Assembly (NCBI RefSeq): GCF_052119585.1
Contig: NZ_JBGQOJ010000015.1
Coordinates: 1-64,000 of the forward strand
Direction of reading: 5' to 3'
DNA length: 64,000 nt
From: JBGQOJ01 sp052119585
Lineage (GTDB): Bacteria; Pseudomonadota; Alphaproteobacteria; Rhodobacterales; Rhodobacteraceae
Shown: positions 33,340 through 42,362 of the stretch, piece after piece
How positions within the stretch are numbered: the stretch's first letter is position 1
Layout: every line of letters starts with the position of its first letter
Notes under the pieces: model-generated
Database searches by the model: none
What the model was told of the DNA's origin: nothing
The model's input: only the letters and a program-made list of their open reading frames with translations
Translations under genes and position numbers: made by a program

Positions 33340-34203
33340 ATGCGTTACAGTAGCTTGACCGATTTCCTCTCGAAGGGCGCTGTCGCATTGGCCAAAGGCC
33401 CTGTCGCGCTGATTTTCATCGAGGATGCGGTCGAGGTCGACACAACAATCCGCCACCACCAGCAGGCAGGGTTTACCGAGGTTCTGGTCTTCGTCCATGA
33501 CCAGATCGAAATCCCCCAGCCGCTGGAAGACACGGTGCACCGCATCACCTGCCAAACCCATGCCGACGGGGCTGTGACCGACGCGGTCAATGCCATCATC
33601 AACGCAGCCCCCGGCCTCTGGCTTTATTACTGTTTCAACACGGAATACCTGTTCTACCCGTTTTGCGAGACCCGCAGCATCGCAGAGATGCTGGCCTTCC
33701 ACACAGAAGAGCGCCGCGACGCCATGCTGACCTATGTGGTCGACCTTTATGCGCCCGATCTGTGGGAAACCCCGAATGCCGTCAGCCTGGAAAGCGCGCT
33801 GATGGACCGATCGGGCTATTATGCACTGGCGCGAAATGACGCGAGGGGGAACCCGAAGGAGCGGCAGTTGAACTTCTACGGCGGCCTGCGCTGGCGGTTC
33901 GAGGAACATATCCCGCAAGCGCGGCGCAAGATCGACCGCATCGGACTGTTCCGCGCGAAAAAAGGCCTCACGCTTTTGCCGAACCACGTCTTCAACGACG
34001 AGGAGTATAATACCTACGCCTGCCCCTGGCACAACAACATCACCGCCGCGATCTGTTCGTTCCGCACCGCCAAAGCCCTGAAATCCAACGCGGGTTCGAT
34101 GTTCGAAATCGAAACATTCCAGTGGCACAACTCGACGCCCTTCGAATGGACCTCGCAACAGCTTCTGGATCTCGGCCTGATGGAACCCGGCCAGTGGTTC
34201 TGA
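33340..34203 (+). CDS. conserved protein, possible glycosyltransferase-2-like
   Basis: 287 residues, cytosolic. The N-terminal third reads like a GT-A-type fold (VALIFIEDAVEVDTTIRHHQQAGFTEVLVFVHD, quoted by its LIFIEDAVEVDTT start), with later aromatic-rich segments LWLYYCFNTEYLFYPF, LNFYGGLRWRFEEHIP and YACPWHNNITAAICSF. No clear DxD sugar-nucleotide motif is visible. It starts shortly after the miaB divergent region and is monocistronic. I recall similar proteins in Rhodobacteraceae annotated only as glycosyltransferase-like or hypothetical. Confidence 0.6.
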   Translation: MRYSSLTDFLSKGAVALAKGPVALIFIEDAVEVDTTIRHHQQAGFTEVLVFVHDQIEIPQPLEDTVHRITCQTHADGAVTDAVNAIINAAPGLWLYYCFNTEYLFYPFCETRSIAEMLAFHTEERRDAMLTYVVDLYAPDLWETPNAVSLESALMDRSGYYALARNDARGNPKERQLNFYGGLRWRFEEHIPQARRKIDRIGLFRAKKGLTLLPNHVFNDEEYNTYACPWHNNITAAICSFRTAKALKSNAGSMFEIETFQWHNSTPFEWTSQQLLDLGLMEPGQWF

Positions 34204-34348
34204 TCTGGCGGAACGCAGAGGTGTCAGAACGTCCGTCAGCCCGGAACAGCGCGGATCTTGCCCGTCTTCTCGGAAAAAATACTCTCGCGCGAAGCGCATG
34301 ATCGCACGAAGTGCTGATAGGAATGGCGCAGAATGCGCCTCTGCCGGA

Positions 34349-34771
34349 TCAAACGCGCTTCAGCCGGATAACCACATCCACCTTGGCGATTTCGGTTCCG
34401 TCCGGTGCCTTGGGCAGACGTGAGATTTCCAGCTGATCCGCAGGGGCGTCGGTCAATTCCGCAGTATCTTCCCAATAGAAATGCGGGTGATCGTCCATTC
34501 GGGTGTCAAAATAGGACTTTGTGCCGTCAACGGTCACTTCCTGCATCAGGCCCGCGTCGCAAAAGGCCCGCAGGGTATTATAGACGGTCGCAAGGGAAAC
34601 AGCCTCTGCCGTGTCCAGGGACGCGGCATGCAGACTTTCGGCGGTCACATGCCGGTTCTGCCCGTCCCCTACCAGCAACGTCGCCAAAGACAGACGCTGG
34701 CGCGTCGGGCGCAGTCCTGCCTCTGCCAGCCATCGGGTTCCACGGGTGATTGCGTCGGACGTCATGGTCAT
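34349..34771 (-). CDS. irr: Fur-family regulator, Irr type
   Basis: 140 residues. The Fur-like winged helix shows LRPTRQRLSLATLLVGDGQNRHVTAESLH (quoted by LRPTRQRL and HVTAE) and SLATVYNTLRAFCDAGL. The C-terminal part has HPHFYWEDTAEL in place of the usual HxH zinc site (FDTRMDDHPHFY). The LLVGDGQNRHVTAE pattern is that of alphaproteobacterial Irr, which senses iron through haem status. It is divergent from fabA, a conserved neighbourhood in related species. Confidence 0.87.
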   Translation of the reverse strand: MTMTSDAITRGTRWLAEAGLRPTRQRLSLATLLVGDGQNRHVTAESLHAASLDTAEAVSLATVYNTLRAFCDAGLMQEVTVDGTKSYFDTRMDDHPHFYWEDTAELTDAPADQLEISRLPKAPDGTEIAKVDVVIRLKRV

Positions 34772-34940
34772 CGTTGTTTTCCCTACTCTGTGACTAATAT
34801 AGGGTGCCTATGGCCCATGTTTCAAATGAAAATAGGTCGCGACTGCGATGCCCCTATGGAACGCGGCCCACTTGCCACCTGTCGGACCACGGTGTTACAC
34901 GATAAAAAAGCAGTACAGTAACGGCAAAGGGGCAGGCACA
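34772..34940. promoter_or_regulatory. irr / fabA divergent promoter region
   Basis: A 169-base gap between divergent genes must hold both promoters. An AT-rich stretch around 34785-34800 lies just upstream of irr, but I could not identify an exact Irr or iron box. Confidence 0.4.
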
Positions 34941-35453
34941 ATGGCGAATTTTCCAACGAGCTTTGGCAAGGAAGACCTTCTGAAGTGCGCACGGGGCGAA
35001 CTTTTCGGCGCGGGCAACGCGCAGTTGCCGCTTCCCCCGATGTTGATGATGGACCGGATCACCGACATCAGCGCGGACGGTGGCGAACACGGCAAAGGCC
35101 ATGTGGTCGCCGAATTCGACATCACGCCGGACCTGTGGTTCTTCGAATGCCATTTCCCCGGCAACCCCGTGATGCCCGGCTGTCTGGGGCTTGACGGCCT
35201 GTGGCAGTTGACCGGGTTCAATCTGGGCTGGCGCGGCTGGCAGGGTCAGGGATTTGCCCTGGGCGTGGGCGAGGTGAAGCTGACCGGCATGGTCACCCCC
35301 GCCCGCAAGATGATCACCTACTACGTCGATTTCACCCGCGTGATCGACCGCCGCCTGAAGATGGGCGTGGCAGACGGACGGGTAGAAGCGGACGGTGAAG
35401 TCATTTACCAAGTCAAAGACATGAAAGTCGGCCTTGCCGCAGCCGAGGCCTGA
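34941..35453 (+). CDS. fabA: 3-hydroxydecanoyl-ACP dehydratase/isomerase
   Basis: 170 residues from ATG 34941. Catalytic His in FFECHFPGNPVMPGCLGLDGLWQ, quoted by CHFPGNPVMPG, and Asp in LGLDGLW. It makes and isomerises trans-2-decenoyl-ACP to cis-3, opening the unsaturated fatty acid branch. It is first gene of fabA-fabB-fabI. Confidence 0.97.
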   Translation: MANFPTSFGKEDLLKCARGELFGAGNAQLPLPPMLMMDRITDISADGGEHGKGHVVAEFDITPDLWFFECHFPGNPVMPGCLGLDGLWQLTGFNLGWRGWQGQGFALGVGEVKLTGMVTPARKMITYYVDFTRVIDRRLKMGVADGRVEADGEVIYQVKDMKVGLAAAEA

Positions 35454-35487
35454 TTTCTTCGAATTTCTACCAACTGGGAGACCGCCT

Positions 35488-36714
35488 ATGCGTCGCGTTG
35501 TCATTACAGGGTTGGGCATCGTCTCTTCGATCGGCAATTCCGCCGACGAGGTGACGGCCTCGCTGAAAGCCGGAAAATCCGGCATTCGTCATTCCGCCGA
35601 TATGGCCGAACACGGGTTCCGCAGCCAGATCAGCGGACAGCCCGATATCGACGTGGCCGAGCATATCGAAAAGCGCACGTTGCGCTTCATGGGACCGGGA
35701 GCCGCCTATGCGCATATTGCGATGCAGCAGGCGATTGCCGACAGCCGGCTGGAAGAGTCCGACATCTCGAACCCGCGCACCGGCCTGATTGCCGGTTCTG
35801 GCGGACCGTCCACATCGAACCTGTTCGCGGCGCATCAGATCGTCCTGAAAACCGGCAGCCCGAAACGCATCGGCCCGCTTATGGTGCCGCGCGGCATGTC
35901 CTCGACGGTATCGGCGAACCTGTCGACCGCGTTCAAGATAAAGGGCCTGAATTACTCGATCACCAGCGCCTGTTCGACCTCGCTGCATTGCATCGGGTCT
36001 GCGGCAGAGCAGATCCAGTTCGGCAAGCAGGACGTGATGTTCGCGGGCGGCGGCGAAGAACTGGACTGGACCCTGTCCTGCCTGTTCGACGCGATGGGCG
36101 CGATGTCCTCGAAATTCAACGACACACCGGAAAAAGCATCCCGCGCCTTTGACGCGAACCGCGACGGTTTTGTCATCGCGGGCGGCGGCGGCATCGTCGT
36201 TCTGGAGGAACTGGAACACGCAAAGGCCCGCGGCGCCAAGATCTACGCCGAGGTGACGGGATACGCTGCGACCTCTGACGGGCACGACATGGTTGCCCCC
36301 TCGGGCGAGGGCGGCGAACGCGCGATGCGTCTGGCACTGGACACCCTGAAGGACCGCAAGGTCGGCTATATCAACGCCCACGGCACCTCGACCCCTGTCG
36401 GCGATGTCGGCGAGGTTCAGGCGGTGCGCCGTGTCTTTGGCGAAGGGTCCACCCCGCCGATCAGTTCGACCAAGTCGATGACCGGCCACTCTCAGGGGGC
36501 CACCGGTGCCCAGGAGGCGATCTATTGCCTGCTGATGCTGAAGAACGACTTCATCGCGCCGTCGATCAATGTCGAAACCCTTGACCCCAATCTGGCCCCT
36601 GCCGAAATCGCCATCAGGCGGGTGGACAATGCAGGGCTTGATACGGTGATGACCAACAGCTTCGGCTTTGGCGGCACCAACGGGTCCATGTTGATGAGTA
36701 AATACCATGGGTGA
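35488..36714 (+). CDS. fabB: 3-oxoacyl-ACP synthase I
   Basis: 408 residues from ATG 35488 (GGGAG upstream). Cys-His-His triad: SACSTSLHCIGSA, NAHGTSTPVGD, KSMTGHSQGATG. It elongates the cis-3-decenoyl intermediate from FabA. The glycine-rich end FGFGGTNGSM is standard. The last eight bases overlap fabI. Confidence 0.97.
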   Translation: MRRVVITGLGIVSSIGNSADEVTASLKAGKSGIRHSADMAEHGFRSQISGQPDIDVAEHIEKRTLRFMGPGAAYAHIAMQQAIADSRLEESDISNPRTGLIAGSGGPSTSNLFAAHQIVLKTGSPKRIGPLMVPRGMSSTVSANLSTAFKIKGLNYSITSACSTSLHCIGSAAEQIQFGKQDVMFAGGGEELDWTLSCLFDAMGAMSSKFNDTPEKASRAFDANRDGFVIAGGGGIVVLEELEHAKARGAKIYAEVTGYAATSDGHDMVAPSGEGGERAMRLALDTLKDRKVGYINAHGTSTPVGDVGEVQAVRRVFGEGSTPPISSTKSMTGHSQGATGAQEAIYCLLMLKNDFIAPSINVETLDPNLAPAEIAIRRVDNAGLDTVMTNSFGFGGTNGSMLMSKYHG

Positions 36715-37498
36715 TCAGTTGCAGGGCAAACGCGGCCTTATCATGGGCGTCGCGAACGAGCGGTCCATCGCATGGGGCATCGCCAAGGCAATGGCCGAGG
36801 CCGGCGCAGAGCTGGCGTTCACCTATCAGGGCGAGGCCTTCGGCTCTCGGCTTGCGCCACTGGCCGCGACCGTCGGGTCGGATTTCATGGTTGATGTCGA
36901 CGTCACCGACGACGCCTCGCTTGATGCGGCGTTCGAACAGTTGGGCGCGCGCTGGCCCACGATCGACTTTGTCGTCCATGCCATCGCCTTTTCCGACAAG
37001 ACCGAGTTGACGGGGCGGTTCCTGAACACCAGCCGTGCCAATTTTAAGCAAACAATGGATATTTCAGCCTATTCTCTGGTCGAGGTGGCGCGTCGCGCGC
37101 ATCCGCTGATGGTCGAGAACGGCGGCACGATCCTGACCCTGACCTATCAGGGCTCAAACCGCGTCACGCCGTTCTACAACGTCATGGGTGTGGCCAAGGC
37201 GGCGCTGGAATCCACCGTGCGGTATCTGGCGAATGATCTGGGACCAGAGGGCATTCGCGTGAACGCCATTTCCCCCGGCCCTATGAAAACGCTGGCCGGG
37301 GCGGCGATCGGCGGCGCGCGCAAAACGTATAAGCACACCGACATGAACGCGCCGTTGCGCAGCAATGCCACGCTAGAGGCCGTCGGCGGCACGGCGGTTT
37401 ATCTTGCCTCTAACGCGGGCGCCTGCACCACAGGCGAGATCATCCGCGTCGATGGCGGCTATCATGTGCTGGGTATGCCCCAAAGCGAGAACCTGTAA
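36707..37498 (+). CDS. fabI: enoyl-ACP reductase (NADH)
   Basis: 263 residues. Rossmann start GLIMGVANERSIAWGIAKA, the FabI variant of the SDR glycine motif, Tyr-x6-Lys in FYNVMGVAKAALE, and VNAISPGPMKTLA. It reduces enoyl-ACP in the last step of each elongation cycle. It overlaps the fabB end, so the operon is tightly coupled. Confidence 0.95.
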   Translation: MGDQLQGKRGLIMGVANERSIAWGIAKAMAEAGAELAFTYQGEAFGSRLAPLAATVGSDFMVDVDVTDDASLDAAFEQLGARWPTIDFVVHAIAFSDKTELTGRFLNTSRANFKQTMDISAYSLVEVARRAHPLMVENGGTILTLTYQGSNRVTPFYNVMGVAKAALESTVRYLANDLGPEGIRVNAISPGPMKTLAGAAIGGARKTYKHTDMNAPLRSNATLEAVGGTAVYLASNAGACTTGEIIRVDGGYHVLGMPQSENL

Positions 37499-37508
37499 AC
37501 CCCGCCCC

Positions 37509-37538
37509 GGGCCGCGGCGCGATTGTCGCTGCGGCCCG
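37509..37538 (+). terminator. possible terminator of the fabABI operon
   Basis: GGGCCGCGGC (37509-37518) pairs with GCTGCGGCCC (37529-37538) with one wobble. No T-run follows, so confidence is moderate. Confidence 0.45.
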
Positions 37539-37653
37539 CCGGTTTCGCCCCTTGTCGCGGAAGCCGCTGATAAAATCACCTTACCTGCGCCCCATTGCCG
37601 CCCCAAACGAGTGTAATTCTGCGGCCGATGACACACGGCTCGGGCATATCGTT

Positions 37654-38436
37654 ATGATCGCATTCTTCAGCTCGGCTGCTTTGCTGACCTATACAATCTA
37701 CAGTTTCCGGGCCGGTTTTCCGCGTCTGGGGCGCCCCGATATTGTCGGTCTTGATGTCGAGGGGATCTTGTTGGCGCTGGTCGCGATTGTCGCGGCCTGT
37801 GCTGTGTTCGGGCCGATGCTGGGCGTCGCTCTGGCGCTTGCCGTGGCGCTGCACGAACTGGGTCATGTCGTTGCCTACCGCCTGATCGGCCATACCGATG
37901 CGCGCTTTCGCCTGATCCCGCTGATAGGCGGGGTGACGATTTCCAAACGATCCCCCGACACCCAGGCCGGGGATTTTTTCGTCAGCCTGATGGGGCCGGG
38001 CTTCTGCCTTGCGCCCATGGCACTGGCCTATGCGTTGTCGGATATGACCTATGACATGGCGCCTGGGATGTCAGATATGCTGCTGACCTTCGCCGTCGCC
38101 ACCGGAGCACTGAATTTTCTGAACCTTTTGCCGTTCTGGCCGCTGGATGGCGGGCATTGCGTGCGCCTGCTGATGGACACCTTCGCGCCGCGACTGGCGC
38201 CCGCGTCCACAATCGCGATGAGCGCCGCTTTCGCGGTCGGGGCGCTCTGGATCAAATCCCTTATGTTGTTCCTATTCGCGCTGATCGGCGCGAAAAGCAT
38301 CATCAGGGCGAATGAAACCGCAAGCAGTCGGCACCCCATGTCGCTGCGCTGCGCCCTTCTGGCAGGCGGCGCCTATCTTGCAACCGGCATGGCGCATCTT
38401 TTCGCGGGCTCCTGGCTGCTGCTGCAATTGCTCTAG
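37654..38436 (+). CDS. M50-family (site-2 protease-like) membrane metalloprotease
   Basis: 260 residues if begun at ATG 37654. The frame stays open to a TTG at 37552, but those 34 residues are polar and unlike the family. Several membrane spans surround zinc motif ALHELGHVVAYRL (HExxH) and the distal NLLPFWPLDGGH motif, which supplies the third ligand. Members cleave substrates within the membrane or act as housekeeping peptidases. No PDZ domain is present. The stop shares the palindrome CTAG with the stop of the convergent next gene. Confidence 0.83.
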   Translation: MIAFFSSAALLTYTIYSFRAGFPRLGRPDIVGLDVEGILLALVAIVAACAVFGPMLGVALALAVALHELGHVVAYRLIGHTDARFRLIPLIGGVTISKRSPDTQAGDFFVSLMGPGFCLAPMALAYALSDMTYDMAPGMSDMLLTFAVATGALNFLNLLPFWPLDGGHCVRLLMDTFAPRLAPASTIAMSAAFAVGALWIKSLMLFLFALIGAKSIIRANETASSRHPMSLRCALLAGGAYLATGMAHLFAGSWLLLQLL

Positions 38437-39035
38437 TTGCCCTTGCCCAGAGTTTCCGCCTTCAGTTTGTTGCGCAGATCTTGCTGACCCTTCTGGAATC
38501 CCTCTGCATCACCGAAATCCAGAAACGAGGCATAGCGACCATGCACCCCCGCCACGCGCGAGGCGTGCTTGATCGGGCACCAGTATTGCTCTGTTCGCGC
38601 TGCGATTTCGGTGACAAAGGCCAGCACCCCGTTGCCATAGCCGCAATAGGCGCAGTTCAGCTTTTGCAGCGTGTTGAGGTAGGCAAGGCTGCCGCGGTCC
38701 AGAAAGATATAGTCCTTTCGCCGGACCTTGCCGATCCCGTAGACCGGAAAACACACGAATTGATAGACCGACGCAACCAGATCCAACAGCACAAGCGGCA
38801 CGATGACGCCGTAGATGAAAGGAGCGGTCAGAAGCGTCAGAAACCGGGTCTCTTTCAGGAATGCGCCAAGCCCGACCTTGAACTGCTTTTGCCGTAGACG
38901 AACGTCGGCCTCGAACACCACCTTTCGCTTTTCGATGGTATATCGGAACTCTTTGCGCTTTTCTTCCAGTTCGGATTCCACCGCATTTTGCAGGGCTTTC
39001 ATCCGCTCCATCAGGTCGCGCAGGCTGTCTGGCAT
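38433..39035 (-). CDS. conserved hypothetical membrane protein
   Basis: 200 residues. A charged N-terminal helix (LRDLMERMKALQNAVESELEEKRK, quoted by ERMKALQNAVESELEEK) is probably coiled. A hydrophobic hairpin follows (FLTLLTAPFIYGVIVPLVLLDLVASVYQFVCFPVYG, positions about 64-100). The soluble C-terminal part has LNCAYCGYGNGVLAFVTEIA and WCPIKHA, giving three or four Cys and His that could bind metal or haem. I do not recognise a named family. It converges on and overlaps the M50 protease gene. Confidence 0.7.
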   Translation of the reverse strand: MPDSLRDLMERMKALQNAVESELEEKRKEFRYTIEKRKVVFEADVRLRQKQFKVGLGAFLKETRFLTLLTAPFIYGVIVPLVLLDLVASVYQFVCFPVYGIGKVRRKDYIFLDRGSLAYLNTLQKLNCAYCGYGNGVLAFVTEIAARTEQYWCPIKHASRVAGVHGRYASFLDFGDAEGFQKGQQDLRNKLKAETLGKGN

Positions 39036-39146
39036 GTCCTTATCCTTTGTTCACGGACCGAGGACATCGTGGCACAGGCCGATGATGGCTCGGACAGGGT
39101 TTTCCCCAACCTACACCAAAACCGGCCCGTGTGCGTTGATATGCGC

Positions 39147-39575
39147 CTAGTTGATCGCAATCATCTCGATGTCAAAGGTCAACGTCTTGCCCGCCAGCGG
39201 GTGGTTGGCATCCAGCGTGATCTCGTCCTCGTTTACCGCAGAAATCATCACCGCCATCTGCTGCCCCGTTGGGGTCTGCACCTGAAGCGCAGTTCCGACT
39301 TCCAAAGGAATATCGTCTGGAAATTGATCGCGCGGAACAGCCTGCATGCCTTCTTCGTGGCGCGGGCCATAGGCATCTTCCGGGGCGATGGTTACGGTTT
39401 TCTTGTCGCCCACGGCCATACCGGGGATTACGACATCAAGGCCGGGAATAACCTGGCCGGAACCGACGGTAAATTCCAACGGGTCAAGCCCGGCGGAACT
39501 GTCAAAGGTGGACCCGTCGATCAGGGTTCCAGTGTAATGCAAGCGAACAGTATCTCCGGGCTTTGCCTGAGTCAT
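39147..39575 (-). CDS. FKBP-type peptidyl-prolyl isomerase (SlyD-like)
   Basis: 142 residues. The FKBP core is split by an insert-in-flap domain: VRLHYTGTLIDGSTFDSS, VIPGLDVVIPGMAVGDKKTV, APEDAYGPRHEEGMQAVPRDQF (quoted by PEDAYGPRHE), and HPLAGKTLTFDIE at the end. It lacks the metal-binding His-rich tail of E. coli SlyD. It is a cytosolic folding helper and is transcribed alone. Confidence 0.93.
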   Translation of the reverse strand: MTQAKPGDTVRLHYTGTLIDGSTFDSSAGLDPLEFTVGSGQVIPGLDVVIPGMAVGDKKTVTIAPEDAYGPRHEEGMQAVPRDQFPDDIPLEVGTALQVQTPTGQQMAVMISAVNEDEITLDANHPLAGKTLTFDIEMIAIN

Positions 39576-39781
39576 TAGTGTCTCTCCGAGGTGGGGAATG
39601 GGTGGATCGAGGCCGCACTCTGCGGGTGCTCGGGGTTCATGCCCCAGCGTGTCAAATGTCGGCGGCGATGTAAACAGCCCTGCGCTCCTTCTGTCGCTGC
39701 GCGTCCGGGGCCACTCTTGTCATTTCAACTCTTTTCCCCGCCCCCCTCTCCGTGCAACTCTGCACCCAACCGGAGGACCCA

Positions 39782-40468
39782 ATGCCCATCACCACCTGCA
39801 TTTTCGACGCCTATGGAACGCTGTTCGATGTCAGCTCTGCCGCAAGACGCGCCGCCGGGGAACCGGGGCGCGATGCCCTTGCCGGGGTCTGGCAGAAACT
39901 TGCGGGTGACTGGCGCCTGAAGCAACTGCAATACACATGGCTGCGCACAATCACCCAGGAGCACACCGATTTCTGGGTGGTCACCCAGGATGCGCTGGAC
40001 TGGGCGATGGAGGCCGCAGGGCTGGACGACCCCGAACTGCGCGAGCGGCTTCTGGCGCTTTACTGGGAGCTGGCCGCCTATCCCGAAGCACCCGCGATGC
40101 TGGCCCGCCTGAAAGCCGCCGGCATGACCTGCGCGATCCTGTCCAACGGCGCACCCGCGATGCTGGAAGGCGCCGTCGACAGCGCGGGGCTTGAGATCTA
40201 TCTGGACGGTGTTCTGTCGGTGGAACGTGTCGGACTATTCAAGCCGCATAAATCCGTCTACGACCTTGTCGGGGCAGAATTTCACTGCACACCGGATCAG
40301 GTTCTGTTTGTGTCGTCCAATGGCTGGGACGCCGCCGGATCGGCAGGATACGGGTTCAACACGGTCTGGGTGAACCGCGCAGGTGATCCGGTGGACCGGC
40401 TGGCGCACAGGCCGCAGCATATCCTGCCCGATCTGACAACACTTCCTGAACTGGCGGCGTCTTTATGA
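39782..40468 (+). CDS. HAD-family haloacid dehalogenase, type II
   Basis: 228 residues from ATG 39782 with GGAGG upstream. Motif I FDAYGTLFD carries the nucleophile Asp. Motif II LSNGAP, Lys in GLFKPHKSVYDL, motif SSNGWDAAGSAGYGF, and aromatic substrate pocket (QYTWLRTI) match L-2-haloacid dehalogenases. True dehalogenation or another phosphatase-like activity cannot be settled. The ATG of the next gene overlaps its stop. Confidence 0.85.
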   Translation: MPITTCIFDAYGTLFDVSSAARRAAGEPGRDALAGVWQKLAGDWRLKQLQYTWLRTITQEHTDFWVVTQDALDWAMEAAGLDDPELRERLLALYWELAAYPEAPAMLARLKAAGMTCAILSNGAPAMLEGAVDSAGLEIYLDGVLSVERVGLFKPHKSVYDLVGAEFHCTPDQVLFVSSNGWDAAGSAGYGFNTVWVNRAGDPVDRLAHRPQHILPDLTTLPELAASL

Positions 40469-41289
40469 ACTCGACCTTTACCACATCCGACGGCATCACC
40501 CTGAACTACTCGGACGAGGGGCAGGGCAAACCGGTTCTGTGCCTTGCGGGCCTGACACGGACGGGGCAGGATTTCGATTATGTCGCGCCGCACCTGAAGG
40601 GCATCCGCCTGATCTGCATGGATTATCGCGGTCGCGGGGCGTCGGGTTGGGCCGATCCGTCTACCTACACCATCCCGGTCGAGGCGCGGGACGCACTGGA
40701 ACTGCTTGACCATGTCGGGCTGGCGAAAACCGCCATTCTGGGCACATCCCGTGGCGGATTAATCGCCATGTTGCTGGCCGCAATCGCGCCGGACCGTCTG
40801 ACGGGCATCGCCCTGAACGACATCGGCCCCGAGCTCGCGCCAGAGGGGCTGGCGGTTATCACAGACTACATCGGTCGCCGCCCGAGCCAGCACTCCTATG
40901 CCGAAGCGACAGAGGCCCGCCCGGCCCAGATGACGGGCTTTGCCAATGTGCCCGTGTCCCGCTGGGAAGACGAGGTGCGCCTGCATTTCCGGCAAGAGGC
41001 CGACGGCCTGCACCTGACCTATGACCCCAAGCTGCGCGATGCGGTGCTGGACGCGGGCGCGCAACCGGCCCCCGATCTGTGGCCGCTGTTCGACGCGATG
41101 GCGGGTCTGCCGCTGGCGCTGATCCACGGGGAAAACTCTGACCTTCTGGTTGATAGCACCGTGCAGGAGATGCAGCGCCGCCGCCCCGATCTGATCTATG
41201 CCCGCGTCCCCGACCGCGCCCATATTCCGTTTCTGGACGAACCCGAAAGCCTTGCCGCGCTGCATAAATGGCTGGATGCCCTCGCATGA
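40465..41289 (+). CDS. alpha/beta hydrolase
   Basis: 274 residues. Oxyanion region LAGLTRTGQDFDY, nucleophile elbow GTSRGGL, and a late His in DRAHIPFLDEP give the Ser-Asp-His arrangement. The substrate is unknown. It is coupled to both neighbours by ATGA overlaps, so it is in one operon with the HAD dehalogenase and the PLP enzyme. Confidence 0.87.
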   Translation: MNSTFTTSDGITLNYSDEGQGKPVLCLAGLTRTGQDFDYVAPHLKGIRLICMDYRGRGASGWADPSTYTIPVEARDALELLDHVGLAKTAILGTSRGGLIAMLLAAIAPDRLTGIALNDIGPELAPEGLAVITDYIGRRPSQHSYAEATEARPAQMTGFANVPVSRWEDEVRLHFRQEADGLHLTYDPKLRDAVLDAGAQPAPDLWPLFDAMAGLPLALIHGENSDLLVDSTVQEMQRRRPDLIYARVPDRAHIPFLDEPESLAALHKWLDALA

Positions 41290-42257
41290 ACATCGCCATG
41301 ATCGAGGCCGCCGCCCTGCGCCTGAAGGATCGCGCGCGCCGCACGCCGCTGCTGTCCTCGCCCTTTCTGGACGAGATCGCGGGGCGCCGCGTTTTCGTGA
41401 AGCCAGAGTGCTTGCAACACACCGGATCGTTCAAGTTTCGCGGCGGCTGGTCTGCGGTCAGCGCCCTGCCCGATGACATCCGGCGGAACGGCGTCATCGC
41501 GTTCTCGTCGGGCAACCACGCGCAGGGCATCGCCCTTGCGGCCCGCGAACACGGCATTCCCGCCGTAATCATCATGCCCGCAGATGCGCCGCGCACCAAA
41601 ATCGACAACACCCGCGCGCTGGGGGCCGAGGTGGTGCTATACGACCGCGCCACCGAGGACCGCGACGCGATCGGCGCGACCCTGTCCGCCGCGCGGAACC
41701 TGACATTGATAAGGCCCTACGACGACGGCCAGGTGATTGCCGGACAGGGAACAATCGGGCTGGAAATCGCCGAACAGGCCACAGAACTGGGGATCAGCGG
41801 CGCTGATGTGCTGGTGTGTTGCGGTGGCGGCGGCCTGACATCTGGCATCGCACTGGCGCTGGAGGCCCGCGCGCCGCACCTGCGCGCCCGCCCGGCAGAG
41901 CCAGAGGGCTTCGACGATGCCGCACGGTCGCTGGCCATGGGGACGATCCAGCGCAACACACGCCTCTCGGGGTCGTTGTGCGACGCGATTGTCACCCCGC
42001 AACCCGGCGATCTGACCTTTCCGATCATGAAACGCCTGTGCGGGCCGGGCTTGGTGGTGTCGGACGATGAATGCCTGCGTGCCATGGCATTGGCCTTTGA
42101 CCGGCTGAAGATCGTCATTGAGCCGGGTGGTGCCGTGGCGCTGGCAGCGGCGCTGTTCCGTGCCGACCAGATCGAGGGTGAGGCGGTGATCGCCGTGGCC
42201 AGCGGCGGCAACGTCGACGCGGATGTGTTCCAAAGGGCCCTGACCTTGTATGCCTGA
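41286..42257 (+). CDS. PLP-dependent threonine/serine dehydratase or racemase family
   Basis: 323 residues from ATG 41286 (ATGA overlap). PLP-binding Lys in HTGSFKFRGGW, then SSGNHAQGIALAA, glycine loop CCGGGGLTSGIALA, and C-terminal ASGGNVD. It resembles catabolic threonine dehydratase, serine racemase and hydroxyaspartate dehydratase, which sequence reading does not separate. No ACT domain, so no allosteric end-product control. It is last in its operon, ending just before the pca operator. Confidence 0.87.
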   Translation: MNIAMIEAAALRLKDRARRTPLLSSPFLDEIAGRRVFVKPECLQHTGSFKFRGGWSAVSALPDDIRRNGVIAFSSGNHAQGIALAAREHGIPAVIIMPADAPRTKIDNTRALGAEVVLYDRATEDRDAIGATLSAARNLTLIRPYDDGQVIAGQGTIGLEIAEQATELGISGADVLVCCGGGGLTSGIALALEARAPHLRARPAEPEGFDDAARSLAMGTIQRNTRLSGSLCDAIVTPQPGDLTFPIMKRLCGPGLVVSDDECLRAMALAFDRLKIVIEPGGAVALAAALFRADQIEGEAVIAVASGGNVDADVFQRALTLYA

Positions 42258-42261
42258 CAGA

Positions 42262-42288
42262 AATTTAGTTGACATTGCCAACTAAATT
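42262..42288 (+). promoter_or_regulatory. palindromic operator before the pca operon
   Basis: AATTTAGTTG (42262-42271) and CAACTAAATT (42279-42288) are perfect inverted repeats of 10 bases with a 7-base centre. It lies four bases after the upstream stop and 30 bases before the leader ORF. The form suits a MarR-type dimer. It does not look like the LysR-type box expected for PcaQ. Confidence 0.75.
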
Positions 42289-42317
42289 GAACCATAAACC
42301 CGTTCAGGGAGGATTCT

Positions 42318-42362
42318 ATGCGCGCACATTCCACCACAGCCGCCTTCGGGGTGATGCATTGA
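42318..42362 (+). CDS. 14-codon leader ORF coupled to pcaD
   Basis: ATG 42318 follows an excellent AGGGAGG (42306-42312). It encodes 14 residues ending MH and stops at TGA 42360-42362. This TGA overlaps a TTG (42359-42361) in the pcaD frame as TTGA. pcaD has no other good start, so ribosomes that finish the leader probably restart on pcaD. The alternative is that pcaD once began at this ATG and a frameshift separates them. Confidence 0.55.
   Translation: MRAHSTTAAFGVMH

Noticed and set aside
42262..42288. pcaD start at TTG 42269
   Set aside because: This start lies inside the perfect palindrome and lacks a ribosome site. TTG 42359 gives the normal PcaD length.
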